Origin: JABMQW01 sp964439935
Lineage (GTDB): Bacteria > Fidelibacterota > Marinisomatia > Marinisomatales > TCS56
Reading direction: 5' to 3'
Assembly (NCBI GenBank): GCA_964439935.1
Contig: CAYTPW010000014.1
Location: 20,034 to 84,033, forward strand
DNA: 64,000 bases
This document shows positions 42,422 to 51,298 of the stretch, piece by piece (within the stretch, counting starts at the first letter, position 1; every line of letters starts with the position of its first letter). The notes beneath the pieces were generated by a model. That model did no database searches and had not been told where the DNA came from. It saw only the letters and a program-made list of their open reading frames with translations. A program made the position numbers and the translations under genes.

Positions 42422-43717
42422 ATGAAAATACAATCTGTTTTAATAGCAATCCTACTAACAATCAACATACTGTTCGCACAAACCGATATATACGTGCTCT
42501 GTGAAGGGAATTTCCAAACCCCAAATTCTACTCTATGGAAATTCGATGATCAACTTGGACCGATTCAAGGCCCGGTTCACTGGGACCCTAATACTAATCC
42601 ACTGGGCGATACGGGTCAGTCTTTGCATATAGCTAACGATCTCCTTTTCATAGTGCTGAACAATTCTCATACTGTTGAGGTGGTCAATTTGTTAAATGAT
42701 TTCGAAGAGGTTGCCACAATCGATGTAGCCGGTGTCAGCCCCAGGAATTTCACGACTGATGATAACACCGGGTATCTTACCAACTGGAATGCAGGTGAAA
42801 TCATACGATATAATTTGTCAGATCTCAGTCTGCTGGAACCGATACCAACAACTGGTTTAATGACCGAGGGTATTATAGTTCACGACGGTTATTTGTATGT
42901 TTCAAGTCCCATGTACCTGGATTGGAGCACGAACGATATAGTGTTGAAATATGATCTTGCGAATCCCTTCGTAGCGGCCGATACATTTCAAGTGGTTCCC
43001 GGTCCTTTAGCACTGCTGGCCGTTGGTGATTCCATTTTTGTCGCCAGCCGGTATTATGATCTTAATTGGAATGCTAATTCAGGTACTTCTTTGATACTGC
43101 ACTCCACTGGTTCCGTCACTACAAATAATTATGCTGTCGACCTTGGTGAAAATCGATTGGTCAATATCTATGGTAATGTCTATCGTACTGTACTTCGGGG
43201 TATAGCACCATTGGATGCCAATCTAGCAATCGGTACCACCGGACAATTAGGCGATTTGGCCGGCGTTTATTCGGCCAGTGTATACCAAAATTATATTTTC
43301 ATCGGCCATTCCACAGATTACACCGCTCCGGATACGGTAACGGTTATCAACACCCAAGGAACAGTGTTGCAAGAATATATGGTTGGTGCCATTCCCGGAT
43401 TTTTCACTACCTATTCGCCAGGATCAACCGCTGTGGATGATTATCATCAACCGACGAATTACACGGTTCTGAAACCATACCCCAATCCATTCAACGCCAC
43501 TGTTTCAATAGATTTCAGTATCGCTAATGATGCAAATATTGATCTGGCAATTTATGATCTTCAGGGTAGGCTTACTGAAGAATTGATTCAGAAGCATTTA
43601 AACCGGGGAGACTATCATTATAAATGGAATGGTCTTGGCTGCACTACCGGAATATATTTTGTTGCCTTAACAATCGATGGCGTCAAATCCATGACAAGAA
43701 TTACGCTTCTCAAATAA
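42422..43717 (+). CDS. Secreted beta-propeller with T9SS-type C-terminal domain (BtuG-like candidate)
   Basis: A 431-residue protein from ATG 42422 with signal MKIQSVLIAILLTINILFAQ. Residues 22-340 are a propeller of DUF5074/YncE type: repeated LHIANDLLFIVLNNSHTVEVV, YLTNWNAGEIIRYNL, YLYVSSP patterns. Residues about 350-431 match a type A sorting domain (PYPNPFNATVSIDFSI, IYDLQGRLTEELI, TGIYFVALTIDG, MTRITLLK). It lies 15 bases after the receptor under the same riboswitch. In Bacteroides, BtuG is a surface propeller that hands cobalamin to BtuB and is a lipoprotein. The BtuG role is inferred; the sorting tail would be a different way to the surface. Confidence 0.75.
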   Translation: MKIQSVLIAILLTINILFAQTDIYVLCEGNFQTPNSTLWKFDDQLGPIQGPVHWDPNTNPLGDTGQSLHIANDLLFIVLNNSHTVEVVNLLNDFEEVATIDVAGVSPRNFTTDDNTGYLTNWNAGEIIRYNLSDLSLLEPIPTTGLMTEGIIVHDGYLYVSSPMYLDWSTNDIVLKYDLANPFVAADTFQVVPGPLALLAVGDSIFVASRYYDLNWNANSGTSLILHSTGSVTTNNYAVDLGENRLVNIYGNVYRTVLRGIAPLDANLAIGTTGQLGDLAGVYSASVYQNYIFIGHSTDYTAPDTVTVINTQGTVLQEYMVGAIPGFFTTYSPGSTAVDDYHQPTNYTVLKPYPNPFNATVSIDFSIANDANIDLAIYDLQGRLTEELIQKHLNRGDYHYKWNGLGCTTGIYFVALTIDGVKSMTRITLLK

Positions 43718-43734
43718 CCGGTCTACAGCGGTGG

Positions 43735-44757
43735 TTAGCGCCAGGCCGGATCATTCTGGAATTCGCTACGGATGAACCGCTTCTGATCCAGCGGCATCCA
43801 GGATGATTCAATTGCTTGAAGAATCAGGTTGCGAATGTCATCATAATCACGATCAAACTTACTTGCGAGTAGTCTGAACTCCTGTGCCAGGCTGGTATTG
43901 AACATGACTGGATCATCGGTATTGATAGTTATCATCAATCCGGCATCGATATAATTGCCCACCGGGTGATCCCGGAATCTATTGACAGCACCAGTACAGA
44001 CATTTGAGGTGGGACAAACCTCCAGCGGAAGCTGTCGTTCAGCCAGATATTCAACCAGTGCTGGATCCTCTATCGCACTGGTACCATGTCCAATACGGTC
44101 AACCTTAAGATAATCTATCGCCGCCCGGATACTTGCGGCACCGGCAGCTTCACCGGCGTGTGCACTGGTACGGAATCCCATGTCCCGGGCTTTCTTGAAT
44201 ACCTGTTCAAACACCTCCGGTGGAAAGTCCTGTTCCGAACCACCGATGCCAATACCGATTACACCCAGATCCCGCACTTCCCGGACCTCAGTCAGTGTCA
44301 CGGCCGCTTTATCCGGACCAAAGTCTCGCACCAGATCGGCCACCAGGGCTATATCAACCTCCGGTACCTTTGCAAACCCATTCCTGATAGCTTCGGTAAG
44401 TTCTTGTGTCCTGAGCCCGTAACGGGTGAAATCCGGAGGCGAATAAAAAGCTTCGGTATACCGGATATTCTGTTTGGCCAGCTCGTGCGCCACTGCTTCC
44501 GCAATCAGTGAAAAGTCCTCGTATTCTCTTAAGAACTGGTTTTTCCAGGCCCAGGTGTCGATGAAATGTGGGAAATCCACGTACACGAATTTCTCACGTA
44601 ATGCTGTCTCATTGGGCACCTCACTATTACCTCCATACTTTTGCACCAGTTGCCAGAGGGTATTCAGGGGAATGGCGCCTTCAAGATGGATATGGAGTTC
44701 CAGTTTGGGAACCAGGTCAAACCAATCGGCTGCTGTTTTTTGATTGTATTCAGACAT
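43735..44757 (-). CDS. add: Adenosine deaminase
   Basis: A 340-residue enzyme from ATG 44755-44757 (MSEYNQKTAADWFDLVPKLE); the frame is open to 44799, but family alignment and a missing ribosome site do not favour that. Metal and catalytic motifs are all present: HIHLEG (zinc His pair), TSAHAGEAAG (His and Glu), RIGHGTS (His), PTSN and TINTDDP (Asp). It deaminates adenosine to inosine in purine salvage. It runs toward the propeller gene and is divergent from the winged-helix regulator. It could also act on related nucleosides; adenine deaminase is a less likely alternative. Confidence 0.92.
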   Translation of the reverse strand: MSEYNQKTAADWFDLVPKLELHIHLEGAIPLNTLWQLVQKYGGNSEVPNETALREKFVYVDFPHFIDTWAWKNQFLREYEDFSLIAEAVAHELAKQNIRYTEAFYSPPDFTRYGLRTQELTEAIRNGFAKVPEVDIALVADLVRDFGPDKAAVTLTEVREVRDLGVIGIGIGGSEQDFPPEVFEQVFKKARDMGFRTSAHAGEAAGAASIRAAIDYLKVDRIGHGTSAIEDPALVEYLAERQLPLEVCPTSNVCTGAVNRFRDHPVGNYIDAGLMITINTDDPVMFNTSLAQEFRLLASKFDRDYDDIRNLILQAIESSWMPLDQKRFIRSEFQNDPAWR

Positions 44758-44847
44758 GATTATTAAATGCAATTTACAGGATAAAGTCCCTTTCAGCATT
44801 GATGAAAACTCATCTATTAATTATTAGAATAATTATTGAAAAAAGTA

Positions 44848-44876
44848 TTGCATTGATAAAATATATCAATTATATT
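44848..44876 (+). promoter_or_regulatory. Sigma-70-like promoter of the winged-helix regulator
   Basis: TTGCAT (44848-44853), 17 bases, TATATT (44871-44876). The spacer holds an inverted repeat ATTGATA-N5-TATCAAT (44852-44870). Transcription should start within the palindrome just downstream. Confidence 0.6.
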
Positions 44877-44877
44877 G

Positions 44878-44895
44878 TTGTAAACCAGTTTACAA
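44878..44895. promoter_or_regulatory. Candidate operator palindrome
   Basis: TTGTAAAC-CA-GTTTACAA, a perfect 8-base inverted repeat with 2-base spacer, lies 46 bases upstream of the regulator ATG and on the predicted start point. It is well placed for self-repression by the regulator and could also act on the adenosine deaminase gene. Confidence 0.6.
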
Positions 44896-44940
44896 TACAA
44901 ACTATATTACACTACAAATGCAAATAAGGAACAACATAAA

Positions 44941-45255
44941 ATGGAATCTAAAATCAATCTGAAACAACTGGATATCGACAAATTAATCCACGAACCCGCC
45001 CGCTTGAAAATCATGGCCCAATTATATGTTGTCGCGAGTGCAGATTTTGTCTTTATTATGCGACAGACTGGACTGACCCAGGGTAATGTGTCGGGGCACT
45101 TGAATAAATTGGAGCTAGCGGAATATGTGGAGATCGAAAAAGGGTATGCAGGAAAACGGCCCCGGACAACCATTTCCCTTACCAAGAAAGGACGCGAAGC
45201 TTTTAAGCACTATGTAGCGGGTATGCAGCAGGTTTTCGAAGGATTGGTTGATTAA
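44941..45255 (+). CDS. Winged-helix transcriptional regulator
   Basis: A 104-residue regulator of the HTH_34 / MarR-ArsR-like kind. Layout: LIHEPARLKIMAQLY, FVFIMRQTGLTQGNVSGHLNKLELAEYV (recognition helix TQGNVSGHLNKLE), then the basic wing KGYAGKRPRTTISLTKKGREAF and a dimer helix. This small family often senses no known ligand directly and sits next to a membrane or metabolic gene it controls. There are two palindromes in its promoter, so self-regulation is likely. Confidence 0.88.
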   Translation: MESKINLKQLDIDKLIHEPARLKIMAQLYVVASADFVFIMRQTGLTQGNVSGHLNKLELAEYVEIEKGYAGKRPRTTISLTKKGREAFKHYVAGMQQVFEGLVD

Positions 45256-45360
45256 TCTAGATCAATTGATTGGTATTGTCGATTAAACTATTATAGGATC
45301 ACTTATAAGAGAATTATAAAATATCACTGCAAATCACGGAGGGGCGCGGGGCTTAATGTG

Positions 45361-45432
45361 CTCCGGAGGAGGGACTTGAACCCCCAACCTAGTGGTTAAC
45401 AGCCACCCGCTCTACCATTGAGCTACTCCGGA
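45361..45432 (-). tRNA. tRNA-Asn (GTT)
   Basis: A 72-base cloverleaf on the minus strand: acceptor TCCGGAG/CTCCGGA, D-arm GCTC/GAGC, anticodon stem GGTGG/CCACT with loop CTGTTAA (anticodon GTT), T-arm GGGGG-TTCAAGT-CCCTC, discriminator G. CCA is not encoded. No integrase lies near. Confidence 0.97.
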
Positions 45433-45518
45433 ATTGTTTCCATGACTTCAGTGACTCTGAGGTCAATTCTTTAAAAAAGCGGGGCGAATTTAGCTAAAAA
45501 TTCCTGCCTGTAAAAGGG

Positions 45519-47615
45519 CTACATTTCCTTTTCAGCCGTTAATTGCCTGCCATCAGCAAACAAACCGCCTTTTCGCTGTTCATCAGTAATATGGATAATA
45601 CCGTCTGCATCATGCGATTTGCCAAATACAGCATGGATGGACTTTAAACCGCCCAGCCATTTGCGTTTATCACAGATGTACAGCAGATCACCTTCCCGAG
45701 CTTTCATCTTGCGCATATCATTCTGTGACATGCCAATGATATTGCCCTCACCTTCTACAATTTTCCAATTCACTACGATAGTTTCGCCTTCCAGATCGTT
45801 AACTTTGCTGCCTTTAAACCGCTCACGAGCTGTTTCGAGTGACCAAGAAGTGAGACCTACCGTATTGTAGACTTCATCATAATGTCCGAAATAGGTTACT
45901 GCCACCGGCACAGTCAAGATCAACAGCATGGCATCAATCATCAATAGCGAAAATGATCCGAAGTTCAGAGCGATCATTATGAAAAGAACCACGCCCAGTC
46001 CAATTAATACGTAGGCAATTTGCCGGTGATTGCTGGCTGCTTTAAGTTTTTGGACAACATTTTTCTGAAAGTGCGTGGTATAAGTAACCAGTACTCCAAC
46101 GCCAAAGCATACCAGCATATTATACAATGCCCGGATATAGGAATATGGATGATCAGGATTCATAGTAATGCCGTGATCTACCGGGGCAATCAAGATACCG
46201 GGATAACGGGCTCCAAGAATCATCAATGCTACTCCGCCAATAAAAGTGGTCATCACGGCTGCGGGAGTGAATTTTTTCCAGAATACACCCAGGAAGATAG
46301 CTATCACCAATGGCGGTGTCAGCGTGGAATGGAAAAAGCCATGGGCTTCATAAACAGTGGGGAAATTCTTGAAAGCCAGTACAGCCAATACACCGGTCGC
46401 GGTAATAACGATCGATACGATCCGGGCAGCAAATAATTCCTTTTTCTCGTTAGCTGGCGCGGATATCCGACTTTTTTGGAGAAATTTCTTAGTCGGCCGG
46501 TAAACATCATTGATGAAAATCGCAGCTGTAGCATTAATTAACGTATCCACTGTGGACATTAAGGCTGCAGTCAGAGCCGCCATGATAAATCCGAACACAC
46601 CGGGCAGCGCAACAATACTGGCCACAACAACAAATATCTGATCCGGGGAAGTATTGGGCGATACCACCGACGGATCGGCCAAGGAAATTGCTTTACCAAT
46701 CCAACCGGCATTGCCAACTACTATGGCAGAAATAGGCAGCATGAAAAGAATATTGAATGCAGCCGCTTTACGGCCTTCATTGACACTGCGAGTCGCCATA
46801 AACCGCATGATTAATCCCTGGTTCATAAACAGGAAACCAATCGATCCGGCCACACCATCCTGCCAGAATATACCCACAAAATTAAAGCTCGCGGGATTAT
46901 TATAATGCGCCAGTGGTAATTTCCATTCCACCGGTAACAGATTCCAGAATATACCAAAATCGCCGATATAATCTATTCCCAGGAAAAATAGAAACAGACC
47001 GGCGAATATCAAGATAAAGCCCTGCAGCAAATCGGTAAAAATAACCGCTGTCTGCCCCCCATAGGTAATGTAAATACCGGTTATGACGGCAATTACAATC
47101 ACTGCCCGCATCAGGGTTATGTCCACCGCTGTTCCCATGATACTGAATGCTTCCGGCAACATGGGCAGTACTGCTTTACCAAGTGTTAAAAAACCAATTC
47201 CGATGTAACCTATCATATACATCATCAGCAGAATTGTAGCCAGGAAGCGGGCCGAAGGACTGAACCTTTTTTCAAAATACTCAGGAATCGATCGCACCTT
47301 GGAATAAACGATGATCGGTAACCAGCCGAATAAGAAAAAAGGCACGAAGAACCAATCATTGATATAGGTCATGGTTGAGGAGAAACCGTGTTCGAAGGCC
47401 TTGGCGGAATATTTTACAAAGCTATGGCTACCGACCCCGGTGGCGACAATTGACATGGCAATCAGCCACCAGGCAAACCGGCGACCACCAAAAAAGAAAT
47501 CCGATGTATTACGGGTATAGCGGCCGAAATAACTGCCAAACAACATGATGCCTATAAAATACAGGACCATGACGATCCAGTCGGTGGAGGTTCCGATATT
47601 ATGATACGTTTCCAT
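45519..47615 (-). CDS. Sodium:solute symporter family transporter with C-terminal cytosolic domain
   Basis: A 698-residue permease of the SSS family with about 14 hydrophobic helices (first ones DWIVMVLYFIGIMLFGSYFG and WWLIAMSIVATGVG). It carries the family patterns SIPEYFEKRFS and AALTAALMSTVDTLINATAAIF. After the last helices (about residue 580) there is a soluble tail (SLETARERFKGSKVNDLEGE ... REGDLLYICDKRKWLGGLKSIHAVFGK in parts). Substrate (sugar, amino acid or carboxylate) cannot be told. The next gene upstream, 3 bases away, encodes a two-helix protein that is probably its partner. Confidence 0.9.
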   Translation of the reverse strand: METYHNIGTSTDWIVMVLYFIGIMLFGSYFGRYTRNTSDFFFGGRRFAWWLIAMSIVATGVGSHSFVKYSAKAFEHGFSSTMTYINDWFFVPFFLFGWLPIIVYSKVRSIPEYFEKRFSPSARFLATILLMMYMIGYIGIGFLTLGKAVLPMLPEAFSIMGTAVDITLMRAVIVIAVITGIYITYGGQTAVIFTDLLQGFILIFAGLFLFFLGIDYIGDFGIFWNLLPVEWKLPLAHYNNPASFNFVGIFWQDGVAGSIGFLFMNQGLIMRFMATRSVNEGRKAAAFNILFMLPISAIVVGNAGWIGKAISLADPSVVSPNTSPDQIFVVVASIVALPGVFGFIMAALTAALMSTVDTLINATAAIFINDVYRPTKKFLQKSRISAPANEKKELFAARIVSIVITATGVLAVLAFKNFPTVYEAHGFFHSTLTPPLVIAIFLGVFWKKFTPAAVMTTFIGGVALMILGARYPGILIAPVDHGITMNPDHPYSYIRALYNMLVCFGVGVLVTYTTHFQKNVVQKLKAASNHRQIAYVLIGLGVVLFIMIALNFGSFSLLMIDAMLLILTVPVAVTYFGHYDEVYNTVGLTSWSLETARERFKGSKVNDLEGETIVVNWKIVEGEGNIIGMSQNDMRKMKAREGDLLYICDKRKWLGGLKSIHAVFGKSHDADGIIHITDEQRKGGLFADGRQLTAEKEM

Positions 47616-47618
47616 AGA

Positions 47619-47831
47619 TCACCAGTATATTGCTGCTACGGTTAATAGTCCATGCATCACTACGAACCAGAAGAAACCGAAAATCAGCACCCGGTTCCAG
47701 AAGCGATGTTTCTTAATCTGCAGATTGATCGCTCCGCTTTTGCGGATTATTATCATACCCAGTAGAAAAAACAGGCCACCAACGATATATAAATACAAAT
47801 AAGGCAGCCATGTGTGTTGGAATGTTAGCAT
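47619..47831 (-). CDS. Small two-helix membrane protein beside the symporter
   Basis: A 70-residue protein with two hydrophobic helices (LYLYIVGGLFFLLGMIIIR and VLIFGFFWFVVMHGLLTVAAIYW in part) joined by a basic loop (KSGAINLQIKKHRFWNR). Positive residues in the loop suggest both ends are outside. It starts the transcript and its stop lies 3 bases before the symporter ATG, so it is surely co-translated. I do not know the family; a small auxiliary subunit is the best guess. Confidence 0.75.
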   Translation of the reverse strand: MLTFQHTWLPYLYLYIVGGLFFLLGMIIIRKSGAINLQIKKHRFWNRVLIFGFFWFVVMHGLLTVAAIYW

Positions 47832-47906
47832 AATCTGATTACCTGTTTTATATCAGTTGAAGATTACAAATCTCTATTTCAAACTACAACTGTAATCCGA
47901 TGCAAA

Positions 47907-48392
47907 TTATTTAATCCTGTCAAACTCCGGCTTTAACAAATCGTAGGTTTCCAGCAGACCTTGAACCATTACCTTGGTGTGGCCGATAACCGGCATCACA
48001 TTCGTATCCCCCACCCAGCGCGGCACAACATGATAATGGATATGTTCTCTGATTCCAGCGCCGGCAGCCTCACCGATATTCGCTCCAAAATTGAATCCCT
48101 GGGGCTGCATTGTCTTTTCTAATATACCCATACATAACTCCGCCAGCTCCATAATCTCAATATTAGTTGCCTGATCGAACTCGTGGGTATTATCACAATG
48201 CTTGAAGGGTGCGATCATCAGGTGTCCGTTATTGTATGGATATAGATTCATCAGCACACAGCAAAATTGACTGCGGTAAAGGACCAGATTGTCACGGTCA
48301 GTGGACTGGGCCGGCTTATCGCAGAATATGCAGCCTGCTTCCTTAGGGGCCTTGATGTATTCCATGCGCCAGGGCGCCCAGAGTCTATCCAT
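47907..48392 (-). CDS. HIT family protein
   Basis: A 161-residue HIT protein. It starts WAPWRMEYIKAP and keeps the Cys pair CIFC (21-24) that binds zinc in Ap4A-phosphorylase-like HITs. The active site EHIHYHVVPRW (HxHxH) is at about 118-128. Likely substrates are nucleoside polyphosphates such as Ap4A or AMP-linked compounds. Start and length fit the family. Confidence 0.92.
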   Translation of the reverse strand: MDRLWAPWRMEYIKAPKEAGCIFCDKPAQSTDRDNLVLYRSQFCCVLMNLYPYNNGHLMIAPFKHCDNTHEFDQATNIEIMELAELCMGILEKTMQPQGFNFGANIGEAAGAGIREHIHYHVVPRWVGDTNVMPVIGHTKVMVQGLLETYDLLKPEFDRIK

Positions 48393-48443
48393 GATTATGG
48401 CTGATGGTTGAGGGTTGAGGGATTTGGATCATAATTATATTCT

Positions 48444-48803
48444 TTAACTGTTTTGGGAGCTAATTCTGATCGAAGCAAATATTTTCTTAAACTCCGAAAC
48501 TTCCTTAATGAATTCAGTTAGTTCGGCTCTTTTGTCAGCAGCAACAAATTCATTAGAAATTCGTAACCAGTAGTGTGCTTCACGACATTCTTTACTTACT
48601 ATAGCTATTTTATGAGCGAAATCACGTTTCGACTCAGCTGCTTGGGCTTCTTCATAATTGGCACCTATTGCAGTAGCCGAGCGGACTAACTGTGGGACGA
48701 GATGATATAAAAGCTGGTCTTTAGAAAAGGGATACAAAAATTTTATCGTCCGGCAACTAAATAAAAATGTCCGGTCTAGCAATTCCTGTGTCCTCTCATC
48801 CAT
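48444..48803 (-). CDS. Four-helix bundle protein (S23-like)
   Basis: A 119-residue helical protein from ATG 48801-48803 (a TTG one codon earlier is possible). The pattern SCRTIKFLYPFSKDQLLYHLVPQLVRSATAIGANYEEA (in parts) and ECREAHYWLRISNE is the family first seen as an ORF in 23S rRNA intervening sequences. Free-standing copies like this are common in FCB genomes. The function is unknown. It follows the EF-G-like gene by 12 bases, with an AGGAG ribosome site. Confidence 0.88.
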   Translation of the reverse strand: MDERTQELLDRTFLFSCRTIKFLYPFSKDQLLYHLVPQLVRSATAIGANYEEAQAAESKRDFAHKIAIVSKECREAHYWLRISNEFVAADKRAELTEFIKEVSEFKKIFASIRISSQNS

Positions 48804-48815
48804 CAACCATCACTC

Positions 48816-50897
48816 CTATTCTTCGTCCTCTTTCTTGGACGCTGCGATCACTTTTTTCTCCAGGTCTTTGGGCAGCTCCTCATAATGGCTGAATTCTTCA
48901 CTGTGAATTCCGCGACCACCGGTTAAAGATCGGATAGTTGTGGAATAATGATAGAGTTCAGCCTGGGGAACCAGCGCCTTGATTATCTGGAAACCACCAT
49001 CGGAATCCATACCCAGAATTTTACCGCGTCGGCCGGAAATATCACCCATTACGTCGCCCATAAATTCGTCCGGTACTTTGACTTCAATCGTCAGGATCGG
49101 CTCCAGCAGGCAGGGTTTGGCACTCATGAATGCTTCCCGGAAGGCCTGTTTCCCCGCAATTTGGAAAGCAATATCTTTCGAATCCACCGGATGCTGTTTC
49201 CCATCATAGAAATCGACTTTCAGATCAACGACACGGCAGCCTGCCAGCACACCATCTTGTTCGGCGGCTTTAACACCTTTTTCCACTGAAGGAACGAAAA
49301 CTCGATCCACGTTTTGACCTACCAAGGAATCGCAAAATTCAATTCCCTCACCCCGCCGCTTGGGTTCGATCCGCATCCATACTTCCGCAAACTGTCCAGC
49401 ACCGCCGGATTGTTTCTTATGACGATATTTTGATCCACCCTTACTTTTGATTGTTTCACGGTAGGGAATCTTTGGTTCGGTGGTGACGATTTCGACATTG
49501 AAACGATTCTGCAATCGGTTGGCAATTACTGTTAAATGCAGCTCCCCCTGGCCGGATATGATAGTTTGTTTCAATTCTGAGTCGACGCGGTACACAAAGG
49601 TGGGATCTTCCTCATGAAGGGTGGACAGGCCCACTGCGATTTTTTCTTCATCACCTTTTGCCTTAGGACGAATCGCAGTATGAATATTCGGTTTGGGATA
49701 TTCTACCGGTGAAATGACGATTGATTTTTTAGCACCGCACAAAGTATCACCGGTATGTGTATTTTTCAATTTCACAACCGCACCAATGTCCCCGGCATGA
49801 AGGGCGTTCACGGTTGTCCGGTTCTTCCCATTCATAACAAAAAACTGGCCGAAGCGCTCGGAACCACCCTGCACCGAATTTCTGAGATCAATACCAGTTT
49901 TCAACACACCGCTACAAATACGAAAAAACGATAATTCGCCCACATGAGCTTCACTGATAGTTTTAAAAATACGCACAACCGGATCGGGATCGCTTAAATT
50001 AACTTCAACTTTCTTATCAGTCTTGCTATCCTTGGCCATGATTGTTGCGCGGTCATCCGGTGTAAAACCATATTTAGCGATAAAGTCCATTAAACGGCTC
50101 ACGCCAATATTGCTAATTCCAGCCGCACAGAATATTGGGATGAACACCTCTGATCGCAGGGCAGCGTGAATTCCATTGCGCATTTCATCTTCACTGAGTC
50201 CACCCTGTTCGAAAAATTTCTCCAGCAGACTGTCATCGGACTCGGCAACATACTCGATCAACGCTTCGTGCATTTCATCGGCCTTATCAACCCATTCTCC
50301 TGTGGGATCAGCTTCATCATATTTACCACTGCCATCAGTCTTAAAGGTCAGTACCTTTTTCCGCAGTACATCCAAAATCTGGTTGAAAGCAGGTCCGGCG
50401 TTGATAGGTATTTGCATCGGAAAAACATTATTTCCGAACCGTGCTTTGGCTTTAGTCAACACATCGTCAAAATTGGTATGCTCTTTATCCAGGGCATTGA
50501 CCACTAAAATTTTGGGGATCCCAAATTGGGTAGCATAATTCCAGACCTGTTCCGTACCCACTTCAACGTTCTGGTTGGCATGAATCGCCACCAATGCAAA
50601 ATCAACGGCGCTGAGGGCAGCCAGTGCTTCACCGGTAAAGTCTGCATACCCCGGTGTATCGATAAAATTAAATTTCTTACCCTCCCACTCGGTACTCAGT
50701 AGTGTAGAGTGGATTGAAATTTGCCGTTCCTGTTCGTCATCATGGTAATCAGAAGCAGTATTGCCATTGGCAATTGAACCCAACCGATTGATGGCACCAC
50801 CAGTGGCCAGGATGGATTCGCTGAGCATTGTTTTTCCACTGGCGCCGTGTCCAACCACGGCAAAATTGCGTAAATCACTTGATTGATATTCGATCAT
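48816..50897 (-). CDS. Elongation factor G-like GTPase (EF-G2 type)
   Basis: A 693-residue translational GTPase. Domain I has a P-loop GHGASGKT (canonical EF-G: AHIDAGKT), a DTPGYADF G3 motif and a G4 motif that reads NALD rather than NKxD. Domain II begins near 280, domain III near 400, domain IV near 475 (YRHKKQSGGAGQFAEVWMRIEP), domain V near 600. This is the divergent EF-G paralogue group seen in Thermus and Thermotoga; it is not the ribosomal-operon EF-G. Its role may be recycling or a stress-related step. It is full length and not broken. Confidence 0.88.
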   Translation of the reverse strand: MIEYQSSDLRNFAVVGHGASGKTMLSESILATGGAINRLGSIANGNTASDYHDDEQERQISIHSTLLSTEWEGKKFNFIDTPGYADFTGEALAALSAVDFALVAIHANQNVEVGTEQVWNYATQFGIPKILVVNALDKEHTNFDDVLTKAKARFGNNVFPMQIPINAGPAFNQILDVLRKKVLTFKTDGSGKYDEADPTGEWVDKADEMHEALIEYVAESDDSLLEKFFEQGGLSEDEMRNGIHAALRSEVFIPIFCAAGISNIGVSRLMDFIAKYGFTPDDRATIMAKDSKTDKKVEVNLSDPDPVVRIFKTISEAHVGELSFFRICSGVLKTGIDLRNSVQGGSERFGQFFVMNGKNRTTVNALHAGDIGAVVKLKNTHTGDTLCGAKKSIVISPVEYPKPNIHTAIRPKAKGDEEKIAVGLSTLHEEDPTFVYRVDSELKQTIISGQGELHLTVIANRLQNRFNVEIVTTEPKIPYRETIKSKGGSKYRHKKQSGGAGQFAEVWMRIEPKRRGEGIEFCDSLVGQNVDRVFVPSVEKGVKAAEQDGVLAGCRVVDLKVDFYDGKQHPVDSKDIAFQIAGKQAFREAFMSAKPCLLEPILTIEVKVPDEFMGDVMGDISGRRGKILGMDSDGGFQIIKALVPQAELYHYSTTIRSLTGGRGIHSEEFSHYEELPKDLEKKVIAASKKEDEE

Positions 50898-51001
50898 AAA
50901 ATTATCCTTTTTGACTAATTTGATTTCTACTGTTTAAAATATTATTCAGCTTATTTATTGATAAGATTCAGTCCTAATAGTAATCTTTGTATATCTGTGA
51001 T

Positions 51002-51286
51002 TCAAGGTTTTTTCAAATCCTGTGTGCTCAACAAGGACAAATTGACTTTTTCTATATAATCCCGCAGAGCCGGCATTAGATATACCGATGATAAATCCAA
51101 TTCGTTAAACGCTGAAGCCAATATTCTTAATTTCTGTTCAATTGGTCGGTGCTTGTTCACTACAATGCAGGTTTCTTCATCAATCCGACATCCACCACCT
51201 ACAAAATTCCCTTTATCTTCGATCAGCCTGATTCCCAGCCGTTCGGACAGTGCTTCAAATTGCTGATAAAGCTGTTCCGGTTTCAT
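51002..51286 (-). CDS. Conserved hypothetical protein (FVGGGCRIDE motif)
   Basis: A 94-residue protein with the motif GNFVGGGCRIDEETCIVVNKHRP (in parts; about 26-48) and a helical tail. I believe this is a widely conserved FCB-type family with no known function. It lies 12 bases after the ManC gene start side and is read just downstream of manC. The single Cys-rich patch (two Cys 7 apart) may be functional. Confidence 0.75.
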   Translation of the reverse strand: MKPEQLYQQFEALSERLGIRLIEDKGNFVGGGCRIDEETCIVVNKHRPIEQKLRILASAFNELDLSSVYLMPALRDYIEKVNLSLLSTQDLKKP

Positions 51287-51298
51287 TCCAACGTCCCA

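Noticed and set aside
45361..45432. tRNA-Asn as an integration site
   Set aside because: The 3-prime end has no direct repeat or integrase nearby, and flanking genes are ordinary.
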